64,000 nt of DNA from Clostridia bacterium (GTDB taxonomy: Bacteria; Bacillota; Clostridia; Oscillospirales; Acutalibacteraceae). Both the position numbers and the translations under genes were made by a program. The notes under the pieces are model-generated. The model was given only the letters and a program-made list of their open reading frames with translations, searched no databases and had not been told where the DNA came from. This document shows, piece after piece, positions 8,717-15,803 of this stretch. The number at the start of each line of letters is the position of its first letter. Position 1 is the stretch's first letter. Where the stretch lies: contig JAFYOI010000008.1 in assembly GCA_017560255.1 (NCBI GenBank), positions 62,001-126,000 of the forward strand. The letters are read 5' to 3'.

Positions 8717-9688
8717 ATGAATTTGTTTAAAAACGCTCTTAGCAGTGGACAGGTTGAGGGCTTCTGTATAATCAAAAGCGTTGAACAGCGCACAACGCAG
8801 AGGGGACAGATTTACCTTGACCTTGTTTTGTCCGATGCGGCGGGCGAGGTGAACGCGAAAATCTGGGATTACAGTGAGGGTCGTTTCGGTAAATACGAAG
8901 TCAACGACGTTGTCAAGGTTCGCGGAACGCTTGATTCGTGGAACAATATGCCCCAACTCAAAATTGACAGGATAAGAAAGGCGAACGAAGCCGACGATTA
9001 TAAATATGAGGATCTGATTGACTCCGCGCCGTTTTCTTCTGAGGATATGTATGCGGAAATTGTGCGTATTGTGGGCGCGTTCAAGGATGCCGACTTAAAG
9101 AAAATAATGCTCGAAATCCTTGAAACAAACCGCCCGCAACTGCTTATCTGGCCTGCAGCAGTGAAACTTCACCATGCGATGAGGGGCGGACTTTTATACC
9201 ATACGCTTTCAATCGTCAAGGTTGCGGACAGCGCGTGTAAGTTTTACACTTTCCTTGACCGTGAACTTCTTATTGCGGGCGCAATATTGCACGACCTTGC
9301 GAAAATAGAGGAACTTGACGCGACGGAAAACGGCTACGCGACCAATTACACGGCGGAGGGAATGCTCCTCGGTCACCTTGTGAAAGGTGCGATGAACGTT
9401 GAGCGTGCGGCAGAAAAACTCGGCACACCGAAGGACCTTGTAATGCTGCTTGAACATATGGTTATTTCTCACCACGGAGTCCCCGAACACGGCAGTGCGG
9501 TTATGCCGATGTTCCCCGAAGCGCAGATGCTCTCAATGCTGGACGAAATTGACGCGTCAATGTTTGAGTTTGCGGCAGCGCTCGACGGCGTACCCACGGG
9601 CGAATTTTCGCAGAAGCAGTGGGCGCTTGATAACCGTAAAATCTACAACCACGGCCGCGGTGGCTACTTCAAAACACAGATATTTTAA
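8717..9688 (+). CDS. yhaM: 3'-5' exoribonuclease YhaM family
   Basis: 323 residues. An N-terminal OB-fold (about 8-95, nucleic-acid binding) is followed by an HD phosphohydrolase domain with HHAMRGGLLYHT and ILHDLAK, and a later ISHHG segment. This is the two-domain layout of Bacillus YhaM, which degrades RNA and single-stranded DNA from the 3' end. ATG 8717 follows GAAAGGTGAT. The inverted-repeat cassette lies only about 20 bp after its stop codon, leaving the gene intact. Confidence 0.9.
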   Translation: MNLFKNALSSGQVEGFCIIKSVEQRTTQRGQIYLDLVLSDAAGEVNAKIWDYSEGRFGKYEVNDVVKVRGTLDSWNNMPQLKIDRIRKANEADDYKYEDLIDSAPFSSEDMYAEIVRIVGAFKDADLKKIMLEILETNRPQLLIWPAAVKLHHAMRGGLLYHTLSIVKVADSACKFYTFLDRELLIAGAILHDLAKIEELDATENGYATNYTAEGMLLGHLVKGAMNVERAAEKLGTPKDLVMLLEHMVISHHGVPEHGSAVMPMFPEAQMLSMLDEIDASMFEFAAALDGVPTGEFSQKQWALDNRKIYNHGRGGYFKTQIF

Positions 9689-9710
9689 AAATTAACCATA
9701 CATAAAATAA

Positions 9711-9743
9711 CGGGACGATGCTTGCGAGACTTCTCATAAGGAA
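9711..9743 (+). repeat. Left terminal inverted repeat
   Basis: CGGGACGATGC, an 8-nt variable part, then CTTCTCATAAGGAA. It pairs with 10574-10606. The inner part doubles as the 5' arm and loop of the first hairpin of the array. Confidence 0.75.
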
Positions 9744-9913
9744 GTCTCGCAGTTTTATTCGCCTATGGCGAGTTATATTGCTTCGCAGTGATATTCGGCT
9801 AACGCCGAGTGATATTGCCTGCGGCAGTTTAAGGCGAATAAAATAACACTACGACCAAAGGGAGTAATATCACTTTCACAAAGTGAAAATAACACTCTGT
9901 GCGTTAGCACAGA
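9723..9913. repeat. Array of short stem-loops joined by AGTGATATT-like linkers
   Basis: Seven hairpins occur in ~190 bp: 9723-9751 (11-bp stem), 9759-9771 (TCGCC/GGCGA), 9779-9787 (TGC/GCA), 9795-9808 (TCGGC/GCCGA), 9816-9826 (TGCC/GGCA), 9870-9886 (TCACTTT/AAAGTGA) and 9896-9913 (TCTGTGC/GCACAGA). The linkers at 9771-9779, 9787-9795 and 9808-9816 are AGTTATATT or AGTGATATT. A 10-bp outer pairing (9754-9763 with 9833-9842) could enclose hairpins 3 to 5. No coding capacity is evident. Confidence 0.8.
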
Positions 9914-10068
9914 ATATAACTTATTTTTCTTTTTTGTCGTAAAGGGGTTTGGGTATCACCCAAAAAACAGCATTTGTGCATACAAATGCGATGCTGGTTC
10001 TGGAACAGTTAGATAAATAAGAATTTGTCCAACTATTCACAACATTAAAACTTAAGGAGGCTTTTGAT

Positions 10069-10503
10069 ATGATTGATAAATCAAGAGAGTATTGGCACGG
10101 AGATTGTGCAGATGACATTGACGAATTTTTGAAAGAGTACACCGAAGTCACCGATATAGATATTAAATCTGTTGTATGTCATGCTTGTGGAAGCGATGTG
10201 CTATCTTTACGAATTGATTGTAACGAAGAAGCAATCCAAGTCAAATGTCCCGCATGCGGAGAAAAGAAAATTATTTTGGATTGCGAAGAAGTGTGGGAAG
10301 ATGCAAGACCCAGACTTAGCAAGTGTGCTGTGTGTAAAACATCAAAAGAACATAATGTAAAAGTAGGGTTCATCCGCAGAGAAAACGGAGATGCGAAGTG
10401 GGTGTACATTGGCAGCCGTTGTACGAATTGCGGTGTCCTGGCTTCATATCTTGATTGGAAAATCACTTATGGTCCAACCGACGAAATAGAAAAGAACATC
10501 TAA
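10069..10503 (+). CDS. Double zinc-ribbon protein of unknown function (cassette cargo)
   Basis: 144 residues, family not recognised. Four CxxC motifs (CHACG, CPACG, CAVCK, CTNCG) suggest two zinc ribbons, each formed by two knuckles. The N terminus (REYWHGDCADDIDEFLKEY) is acidic and there is no signal peptide or membrane segment, so it should be cytoplasmic. AAGGAGG lies 8 nt before ATG 10069. Codon choice is more AT-ending (GAT, AAT, AAA) than in neighbouring genes, which fits acquisition with the cassette. It is the only gene in the cassette and has its own terminator. Nucleic-acid binding or an immunity-like role are only possibilities. Confidence 0.7.
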   Translation: MIDKSREYWHGDCADDIDEFLKEYTEVTDIDIKSVVCHACGSDVLSLRIDCNEEAIQVKCPACGEKKIILDCEEVWEDARPRLSKCAVCKTSKEHNVKVGFIRRENGDAKWVYIGSRCTNCGVLASYLDWKITYGPTDEIEKNI

Positions 10504-10535
10504 CAGTCCAATTCCAATTTATCGAATAGTTAAAG

Positions 10536-10570
10536 CACCGACAGATTATCATAATCTGTCGGTGTTTTTT
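10536..10570 (+). terminator. Terminator of the cassette gene
   Basis: CACCGACAGATT (10536-10547) pairs with AATCTGTCGGTG (10553-10564), then six T. It lies inside the right inverted repeat. Confidence 0.88.
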
Positions 10571-10573
10571 AAA

Positions 10574-10606
10574 TTCCTTATGAGAAGCTGCCTTTGCATC
10601 GTCCCG
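10574..10606 (-). repeat. Right terminal inverted repeat
   Basis: Reverse-complement copy of 9711-9743, with 25 of 33 positions identical. Confidence 0.75.
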
Positions 10607-10636
10607 TTTTCTGTTTAATAGCGTAAATTTTAAAAT

Positions 10637-10725
10637 CATATCGTAGGGGGTGACGTCCTCGACGCCCAATTTAATTTTTCAGAAATTTCCGATGGACAAC
10701 CGATGGTTGACATTACGCAAAATAC
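10637..10725. repeat. Degraded copy of a dispersed GTAGGGG-type repeat
   Basis: Begins CGTAGGGGG, then a partly self-complementary core and a TTTCCGATGGACAACCGATGG segment. A similar but diverged block occurs at 48573-48650. Non-coding. From memory this resembles a repeat common in Clostridia intergenic regions; I cannot confirm it here. Confidence 0.45.
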
Positions 10726-10734
10726 TTCAAGCCA

Positions 10735-11478
10735 TCATTTCCCATTCGGCTGGTACTGCACAAAAGCGTCCTCGTCGGGCACTTCTCCCTCCGTGCCGTT
10801 TTTGCTCATCAGGTCAATCGGGTCAACAAGTGCGCCGTTATGCCTGATTTCCAGGTGAACGTGGCTTTCGTCGAGCGCTTCGCACGGAATTTTTTCAAGC
10901 GTACCTATCGGCTGACCTATGCCCACCGTGTCGCCGACTTTAAGCGCGGTTGAAACGGAGCAGTATTTTGCAATTACGTTGTGCGCGTGGTCGATTTCAA
11001 CAACCTTGCCCAACATTTCGTCCTCGTATACGGCAGTCACCGTACCCTTGTTGATGGCGTAAACAGTATCGCCGACGTCGGCGAGGAAGTCAACGCCGTT
11101 GTGCGCGCGGTAATCACCCATCGTCTGCGAGAAAACGAGTTCCGATGAGTAGAATTTTGAAACCTTACCGCCGACGGGGTTGAGGTAGAAACTCGAATAC
11201 GGAACCTGCGTGTCGATGATAATTTCATCGGGCACGGAGGGTTTGGTTGTTGTTGTGGTCGTTGTTGTAGTGGTGGTGGAGGGAGCGGTAGTGGGTTTGG
11301 TTGTAGTCGTAGTGGTGACGAGCGGAGCATCAATCGGCTGTGACTGATGCTGCTGATACGAAATTGATAATACGGCAATTATCGCCGCGATTACGCATGC
11401 GGCGAGTGCCGCATAAAACCCCCGACCGAAGATAAGTTCTTTAAGTTTTTTTGACTTGCTTTTATTATTTTGGGGCAT
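10735..11478 (-). CDS. M23-family peptidase, membrane anchored with Thr-rich linker
   Basis: 247 residues. An N-terminal transmembrane helix (about 24-42) is followed by a threonine-rich linker (about 55-85) and a C-terminal LytM/M23 domain. The zinc ligands HNGVDF (HxxxD) and HVHLE (HxH) are intact, so it should be an active peptidoglycan endopeptidase acting outside the membrane. Clostridial SpoIIQ has the same layout and an intact site, so a role at the forespore membrane is plausible but unproven. ATG 11478 has AAAGGA upstream; ATG 11487 and GTG 11496 are alternatives. It is the second gene after the 88-residue protein. Confidence 0.85.
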   Translation of the reverse strand: MPQNNKSKSKKLKELIFGRGFYAALAACVIAAIIAVLSISYQQHQSQPIDAPLVTTTTTTKPTTAPSTTTTTTTTTTTKPSVPDEIIIDTQVPYSSFYLNPVGGKVSKFYSSELVFSQTMGDYRAHNGVDFLADVGDTVYAINKGTVTAVYEDEMLGKVVEIDHAHNVIAKYCSVSTALKVGDTVGIGQPIGTLEKIPCEALDESHVHLEIRHNGALVDPIDLMSKNGTEGEVPDEDAFVQYQPNGK

Positions 11479-11508
11479 TTTTGCCATTCCTTTCACTGTT
11501 GATTATGG

Positions 11509-11775
11509 TTACAAATGCGATATAACCGCCATCGCTGCCGCGCCGATTCCCGCTGCGGAAAGCAGTTTGATAAAGGGAATAATCCGATTTTTTTTCGTTT
11601 TCGGCATTGAGTCGATTGATTCAATTGCGCTTTTGGAGAGTTTGTCCGCTTCACTTTTGAGCACCGACGAGCAAGCACCTTTGTATTCGGGGCGGACGAT
11701 AAAAATAATTCTTTCAAAGTAGTCACACTCGGTTTGATTGACCTCAACAATCTGTCTGTTTACGCCTTTTATCAT
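11509..11775 (-). CDS. Small tail-anchored protein of unknown function
   Basis: 88 residues, not recognised. A charged N-terminal ~60 residues (RQIVEVNQTECDYFERIIF, EADKLSKSAIESID) precede a C-terminal hydrophobic helix (about 67-85), as in tail-anchored proteins. AGGAGG is placed 8 nt before ATG 11775. It lies 30 nt upstream of the M23 gene on the same strand, so the two form an operon. It may be a partner or regulator of the peptidase. Confidence 0.65.
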   Translation of the reverse strand: MIKGVNRQIVEVNQTECDYFERIIFIVRPEYKGACSSVLKSEADKLSKSAIESIDSMPKTKKNRIIPFIKLLSAAGIGAAAMAVISHL

Positions 11776-12274
11776 TTTTTGGTTCCTCCTGACGATGCGG
11801 TTAATTTCACTGTATATTTTTGCCCTTTGTGCAATATTTTATACATCGTAAAAATCGGATTTTGCTTGTCAAGAGGAATTTTCAAAAAGAATATTACAAT
11901 TTGTAATACCAAATCTTTCAACATTGAAAATCAACACCTATGTTGAAAACTATGTTGAGAATGTTGAGAAATGCTTATAAAAGGCATATTTTTCCACCAA
12001 AAATGCCTGAAATGATGTTGAAAGATGGGCGTGAGAGCAAAAATCACTTTACAATTTGTTTTATATTTAAAAAAACTATTGACAAAGTTTGACAATAAAA
12101 TGAACATTTCAACACGTTGCGAGTGAATATTTTTATTGTCAAGAAAAATCTTTTCGTCAATATGCCGATTTTACAACGTTGAATTTCCAACATCGGATAT
12201 TTTAAATTTTTCTTTCAATTTCGAGCAAAAAGTGTTAGAATTACGATATATAAATTAAGGATGGATGTGGGCGC
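11776..12274. other. AT-rich intergenic region with clustered TGTTGA motifs
   Basis: About 500 bp with no credible gene. The hexamer TGTTGA or its complement TCAACA occurs at 11918, 11931, 11941, 11953, 11962, 12016 and 12109. A hairpin is possible at 11982-12008 (AGGCAT...ATGCCT). TTGACA at 12079-12084 is a possible -35 element, but no good -10 follows. The region separates two divergent transcription units. Confidence 0.5.
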
Positions 12275-13093
12275 TTGTACAGTGAAAAAATAAGCAAGGG
12301 GACAACCCTTGACCTTGATGCAACTTTCAACTGCGGACAGTGTTTCCGCTTTAACAGGCTTGACGACGGTTCTTTCGGTGGCGTGGCATTCGGCAAGAGC
12401 GTGCGCTTTTTTGACGAGGGAGAAAACGTCAACGTGCAGTGCGAAAGCAAAGAGGATTTTCTCCTCTGGTGCGATTTTCTTGATATAGGCAGAAATTATG
12501 AGCAGATAATCGGCTCTCTTTCGGGTGAGGAATTGCTGTACCGTATTGCCGATTACGGCAGGGGGATAAGAATTCTCAGACAAGAGCCTTGGGAAGCGCT
12601 TTGTTCGTTCATCATTTCGCAGAATAATAATATACCGAGAATTAAGGGGATCATTGAACGCCTTTGTGAAAGTTTCGGTGACAGGTTGCCGAGCGGCGAA
12701 TACACCTTCCCGTCCGCGCAAAAAATCTCCGCTTTAAGTGAGCAGGATTTAGCACCGATTCGCGCGGGATTCAGAATCCGCTACATACTTGATGCCGCGC
12801 ACAAGGTTGCAAGCGGTGAAATAGTACTTGACAAACTGAAAACCATGCCCTACGAGGAAGCAAAAGCGGCGCTCAAAACAATTTGCGGAGTGGGGGACAA
12901 GGTCGCAAACTGCGTGTTGCTTTTTGGCTTGGGGCATATTGACGCGTTTCCCGTTGACGTGTGGATAAAAAAAGTTATGGACAGCAAATTTCCGAGCGGC
13001 TTGCCCGAATGCGCAAACGGAAACAAGGGCATAATACAGCAGTATTTGTTCTATTATTACAGAGCGCACGCGAATGAACTTGAAACGGAATAA
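12275..13093 (+). CDS. 8-oxoguanine DNA glycosylase (OGG1-type, HhH-GPD)
   Basis: 272 residues. The N-terminal domain (FNCGQCFRF, residues 18-26) resembles OGG1. The HhH-GPD motif reads CGVGDKVANC...FPVDVW, with the catalytic Lys at 209 and the Asp at 228, so it should be a bifunctional glycosylase/AP lyase that removes 8-oxoguanine from DNA. The start is TTG 12275, the only in-frame start in a suitable position; AAGGATGG lies somewhat far upstream. proC follows after 40 nt on the same strand and may be co-transcribed. Confidence 0.88.
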   Translation: MYSEKISKGTTLDLDATFNCGQCFRFNRLDDGSFGGVAFGKSVRFFDEGENVNVQCESKEDFLLWCDFLDIGRNYEQIIGSLSGEELLYRIADYGRGIRILRQEPWEALCSFIISQNNNIPRIKGIIERLCESFGDRLPSGEYTFPSAQKISALSEQDLAPIRAGFRIRYILDAAHKVASGEIVLDKLKTMPYEEAKAALKTICGVGDKVANCVLLFGLGHIDAFPVDVWIKKVMDSKFPSGLPECANGNKGIIQQYLFYYYRAHANELETE

Positions 13094-13133
13094 AAAGTGT
13101 GCTAATATTGGAAAAAGAAAGGGGAGACCTTAT

Positions 13134-13931
13134 ATGAAAATCGGATTTATCGGCGCAGGTAATATGGCGTCGGCTATTGTAAAAGGACTTGTTGGTGCGG
13201 AAATTATCGATTCGAAGAATATAAGCGTTTTTGACGTTGACAAAGACAGAAGCAAGGCTCTTGCAAAGGAGTTCGGCGTGACTGTGAGCAGGGGCGAAAA
13301 TTCTCTTGCGGGCGATTGCGACGTTGTTGTTCTAGCGGTAAAGCCCTACGTGCTTGATTCACTTCTGCCGAAAATCAGCCGTGCGCTTGAAAAGAAAAAT
13401 CCGCTCGTTGTGTCCATCGCGGTCGGCAAGACGCTCCGTTATATTGAGGATTTGCTCAGTTACTCTCCCGCACTTGTGCGAGTGATGCCGAATATCAATG
13501 CGAAAGTCGGCGGCGCGATGAGTGCCGTGTGCAAAAACGACAAGGTAAGCGACGAACAGTTTGAATCCGTTAAGGAAATTTTCGGTTGTGTCGGTGGTGT
13601 TATAGAGATTAGTGAGGCGCAGTTTTCAACTTTTGCGGCTGTTGCATCTTCTTCTCCCGCCTTTACCTATATGTATATTGATGCGCTTGCACGTAGCGGT
13701 GTCAAAAACGGAATGAGCAAAGCGCAGGCTTTGAAAATAGCGGCGCAGTCAGTACTTGGCAGTGCAAAGATGATTCTTGAAAGCGATGAGCATCCGTGGG
13801 CGCTTGTTGATCAGGTTTGTTCTCCCGGCGGAACTACCATTGAGGGTGTTGCTTCGTTGCAGACAAACGCGTTTGAAGCGGCGGTAATCAATGCCGTTGA
13901 TGCCGTAATCGCAAAGGATAAAAAGATATAA
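13134..13931 (+). CDS. proC: Pyrroline-5-carboxylate reductase
   Basis: 265 residues, normal for ProC. The NAD(P)-binding GFIGAGNMASAIVKGL at the N terminus, the VVLAVKP segment, VRVMPNINAKVGGAMSA and the C-terminal SPGGTTIEG signature are present. It catalyses the final step of proline synthesis. ATG 13134 follows AAAGGGGAG; an upstream in-frame ATG at 13074 overlaps the glycosylase gene and has no ribosome site. The gene ends at a nested hairpin terminator. Confidence 0.95.
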   Translation: MKIGFIGAGNMASAIVKGLVGAEIIDSKNISVFDVDKDRSKALAKEFGVTVSRGENSLAGDCDVVVLAVKPYVLDSLLPKISRALEKKNPLVVSIAVGKTLRYIEDLLSYSPALVRVMPNINAKVGGAMSAVCKNDKVSDEQFESVKEIFGCVGGVIEISEAQFSTFAAVASSSPAFTYMYIDALARSGVKNGMSKAQALKIAAQSVLGSAKMILESDEHPWALVDQVCSPGGTTIEGVASLQTNAFEAAVINAVDAVIAKDKKI

Positions 13932-13947
13932 AATCGTAATAAAATAT

Positions 13948-13997
13948 ATCGCTCCCGTCATAGTTATTACTACTATGTAAAAGGGAGCGATTTTTTT
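13948..13997 (+). terminator. Terminator after proC, overlapping the next gene's ribosome site
   Basis: ATCGCTCCC (13948-13956) pairs with GGGAGCGAT (13983-13991), with a second CATAGT/ACTATG stem inside (13959-13964/13972-13977), then seven T. The GGGAG of the 3' arm is also the only plausible Shine-Dalgarno site for ATG 13998. Confidence 0.85.
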
Positions 13998-14822
13998 ATG
14001 GATGGGAGAAGAACAAGATTAAAATTTATGGTGATAACGAGGAGTGGCATAACTGCGATATTGTGCGTTGCGGTGGCGGTGATTTTCGCCGTATGCATTG
14101 CGGCGCGTACGGTCAGCACGTCTGCTTCCGCACCCGCTCGTAAAATACCGATTTACAGCGTCGGTACAACGGAGAAGAAAGTCTGCCTTACTTTCGATGC
14201 TGCTTGGGGCAACGAAGATACGCAACAACTTATCGACATTCTTGCACAGTACAACATAAAGGCAACGTTTTTCATCGTTGGCGAATGGGTTGATAAATAT
14301 CCCGAGAGCGTGAAGGCACTTTCGGATGCGGGGCATTCAATCCAGAATCATTCGGATACGCATCCGCATCTGCCGCAACTGTCAAGGGAAAAGGTGATTG
14401 AAGAACTTGAAAATTGTAATGACAAAATTGAGGCAATCACGGGAGTAAGGCCCGACCTTATTCGTGTGCCTTATGGAGATTATAACAATGCGGTTGTCGA
14501 GTCGGCGGAGAGTATCGGAATGTATACAATCCAGTGGGACGTTGACTCTCTTGACTGGAAAGACCTCAGCGCACAGGATATTCACGGAAAGGTTGTGAAT
14601 AAGGTGAAAGAGGGCTCGATAGTGCTGTTCCACAACGCCGCACTGCATACGCCCGAAGCGTTGCCGTCGATTATCGAAAGTTTGATTGAAAAGGGGTATA
14701 AATTCGTAACTGTCGGGGAACTGATTTACAGGGATAATTATACCGTTGACCACACAGGTCGCCAACAGTCGAACACGACCGAACCGACAAAAGATGCACT
14801 TTCAAATCAGATTGAGGTTTAA
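13998..14822 (+). CDS. Sporulation-type polysaccharide deacetylase (CE4)
   Basis: 274 residues: an N-terminal membrane anchor or signal (about 16-37), then a NodB-homology CE4 domain. The first motif is TFDAAWG (65-71) in place of TFDDGP, with the metal Asp kept at 67. The metal-binding HSDTH (118-122) and the later RVPYGDYN and VLFHN segments are present. TFDxxWG-type CE4 proteins include PdaB, which acts in spore cortex maintenance. Peptidoglycan is the likely substrate. The start ATG 13998 lies at the end of the proC terminator; ATG 14028 is a weaker alternative. Confidence 0.82.
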   Translation: MDGRRTRLKFMVITRSGITAILCVAVAVIFAVCIAARTVSTSASAPARKIPIYSVGTTEKKVCLTFDAAWGNEDTQQLIDILAQYNIKATFFIVGEWVDKYPESVKALSDAGHSIQNHSDTHPHLPQLSREKVIEELENCNDKIEAITGVRPDLIRVPYGDYNNAVVESAESIGMYTIQWDVDSLDWKDLSAQDIHGKVVNKVKEGSIVLFHNAALHTPEALPSIIESLIEKGYKFVTVGELIYRDNYTVDHTGRQQSNTTEPTKDALSNQIEV

Positions 14823-14836
14823 AATTAACATCGCAG

Positions 14837-14863
14837 GGCGGGGGCTTGCTTCCGCCGTTTTTT
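14837..14863 (+). terminator. Terminator of the deacetylase gene
   Basis: GGCGG (14837-14841) pairs with CCGCC (14852-14856), followed by a run of six T. Confidence 0.65.
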
Positions 14864-14871
14864 CGTTATAA

Positions 14872-14910
14872 AAAAGAGGCTGAAAAACTAAGTGTTTTTA
14901 CAGCCCCTTT
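14872..14910 (-). terminator. Terminator of the SdpI-like gene
   Basis: GGCTG (14878-14882) and CAGCC (14901-14905) pair with A/T-rich inner arms. On the minus strand a T run follows. Confidence 0.6.
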
Positions 14911-14916
14911 ATTATT

Positions 14917-15288
14917 TTATTTGCGTGTGCCGTCGTCGTTAAACGTTTTTTTCAGTGCGCGTTCAGTGAAGAAAATGCTCACAATCAAGGCGATTATCTG
15001 CACCGCCGTAACAATAAGACAGAGAATCTCAAGGGTGTTTTCGCCACTGTTGTGGAACGGAATATGCACCCCGATGGTTACGACAAGCATTATAAGACCG
15101 AGTTTCCACCAAAGTCCGCCCATATGTTTCTGGGCAAATTTCCAGGTGTCAATATTTTTCATTGAAAGTTTCGTTCGGTATCCCATTACGTAATTTACAT
15201 TTTTGGGAGGAATTTTCCACATAAGCAATCCTGCAATAGTTATGATAACCGGGATAATTAAATCGCATATAAGCACAGCCCACCACAT
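14917..15288 (-). CDS. SdpI-family membrane protein
   Basis: 123 residues with three or four hydrophobic helices. The segment GYRTKLSMKNIDTWKFAQK matches the C-terminal signature of the SdpI family, whose Bacillus member gives immunity to the SdpC toxin and acts as a signal receptor. No toxin gene is seen nearby. ATG 15288 has GGAGGG upstream. It is divergent from the YtrA-like operon, with a 155-bp shared upstream region. Confidence 0.75.
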   Translation of the reverse strand: MWWAVLICDLIIPVIITIAGLLMWKIPPKNVNYVMGYRTKLSMKNIDTWKFAQKHMGGLWWKLGLIMLVVTIGVHIPFHNSGENTLEILCLIVTAVQIIALIVSIFFTERALKKTFNDDGTRK

Positions 15289-15365
15289 AAATCTACCCTC
15301 CTTTTTTATTTGTTATTATAACATATATACTGTCGGATGTAAACAATATCGGTTTTGTTGCCATC

Positions 15366-15394
15366 TTGACAAATTTATACAACGGGTGTATTAT
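15366..15394 (+). promoter_or_regulatory. Promoter of the YtrA-like operon
   Basis: TTGACA at 15366-15371, 17-nt spacer, TATTAT at 15389-15394. Confidence 0.8.
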
Positions 15395-15414
15395 TGTATT
15401 AGTACAGTAATACA
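15395..15414. promoter_or_regulatory. Palindromic operator at the expected transcription start
   Basis: TGTATTA (15395-15401), 6-nt centre, TAATACA (15408-15414). It lies directly after the -10 box, a position suited to repression. The GntR/YtrA gene downstream is the likely binder. Confidence 0.65.
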
Positions 15415-15443
15415 GTTAAAAACAAAAAGGAAGGGGGATTATT

Positions 15444-15803
15444 GTGGCGTGGAGTTTTGATAAGCACACACCCGTTTATATCCAGATTGCCGAGCGTATT
15501 CGCGGCGGAATAATCTCCGGCGAATATCCGCCCGAGTCGCAGATTCCCTCGGTGCGCCAACTTGCGTTTATGGCGGCGGTCAATCCGAACACCGTACAGC
15601 GTGCGTTGACGGAACTGGAGGATGAGGGGATTATTTACTCCAAAGGCACGTCGGGACGTTTTGTTACCGACGATGCGGGATTGATTGACGCCGCGCGACA
15701 CAAGGTTGCAAAAAGCATTGTAAGCGACTTTGTAGAGCAGGCGAAATGTCTGGGCATTACAAAAGAGGAAATCATTCGAATGGTAGAGGAGGTTAAAGAA
15801 TGA
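15444..15803 (+). CDS. GntR-family transcriptional regulator, YtrA subfamily
   Basis: 119 residues: an N-terminal winged helix (PVYIQIAERIRGGIISGEYP, then PSVRQLAFMAAVNPNTVQRALTELE) and only a short C-terminal tail, as in YtrA proteins that lack a ligand domain. YtrA repressors usually sit first in operons for ABC transporters and respond to cell-envelope antibiotics. The start is GTG 15444 after AGGGGG. The stop overlaps the next start (ATGA), so it is translationally coupled to the ATPase gene. It probably represses its own operon through the palindrome at 15395-15414. Confidence 0.9.
   Translation: MAWSFDKHTPVYIQIAERIRGGIISGEYPPESQIPSVRQLAFMAAVNPNTVQRALTELEDEGIIYSKGTSGRFVTDDAGLIDAARHKVAKSIVSDFVEQAKCLGITKEEIIRMVEEVKE

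Larger units (their letters stand above)
9709..10608. mobile_element. Cassette bounded by imperfect terminal inverted repeats, with hairpin array and one gene
   Basis: The 33-bp ends at 9711-9743 and 10574-10606 are inverted copies. Eleven outer bases (CGGGACGATGC) and fourteen inner bases (CTTCTCATAAGGAA) match, and eight middle bases differ. The match extends two more bases outward (AA/TT). Inside lie an array of short stem-loops (9723-9913), a leader, a zinc-ribbon gene and its terminator. No transposase, integrase or relaxase is present and no target duplication is evident. I infer a non-autonomous mobile cassette inserted between yhaM and the M23 gene. Confidence 0.65.

Noticed and set aside
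9921-10151. Minus-strand 76-codon frame in the cassette
   Set aside because: It covers the leader and start of the zinc-ribbon gene, has no ribosome site, and the plus-strand gene has a strong one.
9689-10608. Retron or group II intron
   Set aside because: There is no reverse transcriptase gene and no domain V-like structure.
14917-15288. Toxin-immunity pair around the SdpI-like gene
   Set aside because: No SdpC-like or other small secreted toxin gene is visible within several kilobases.
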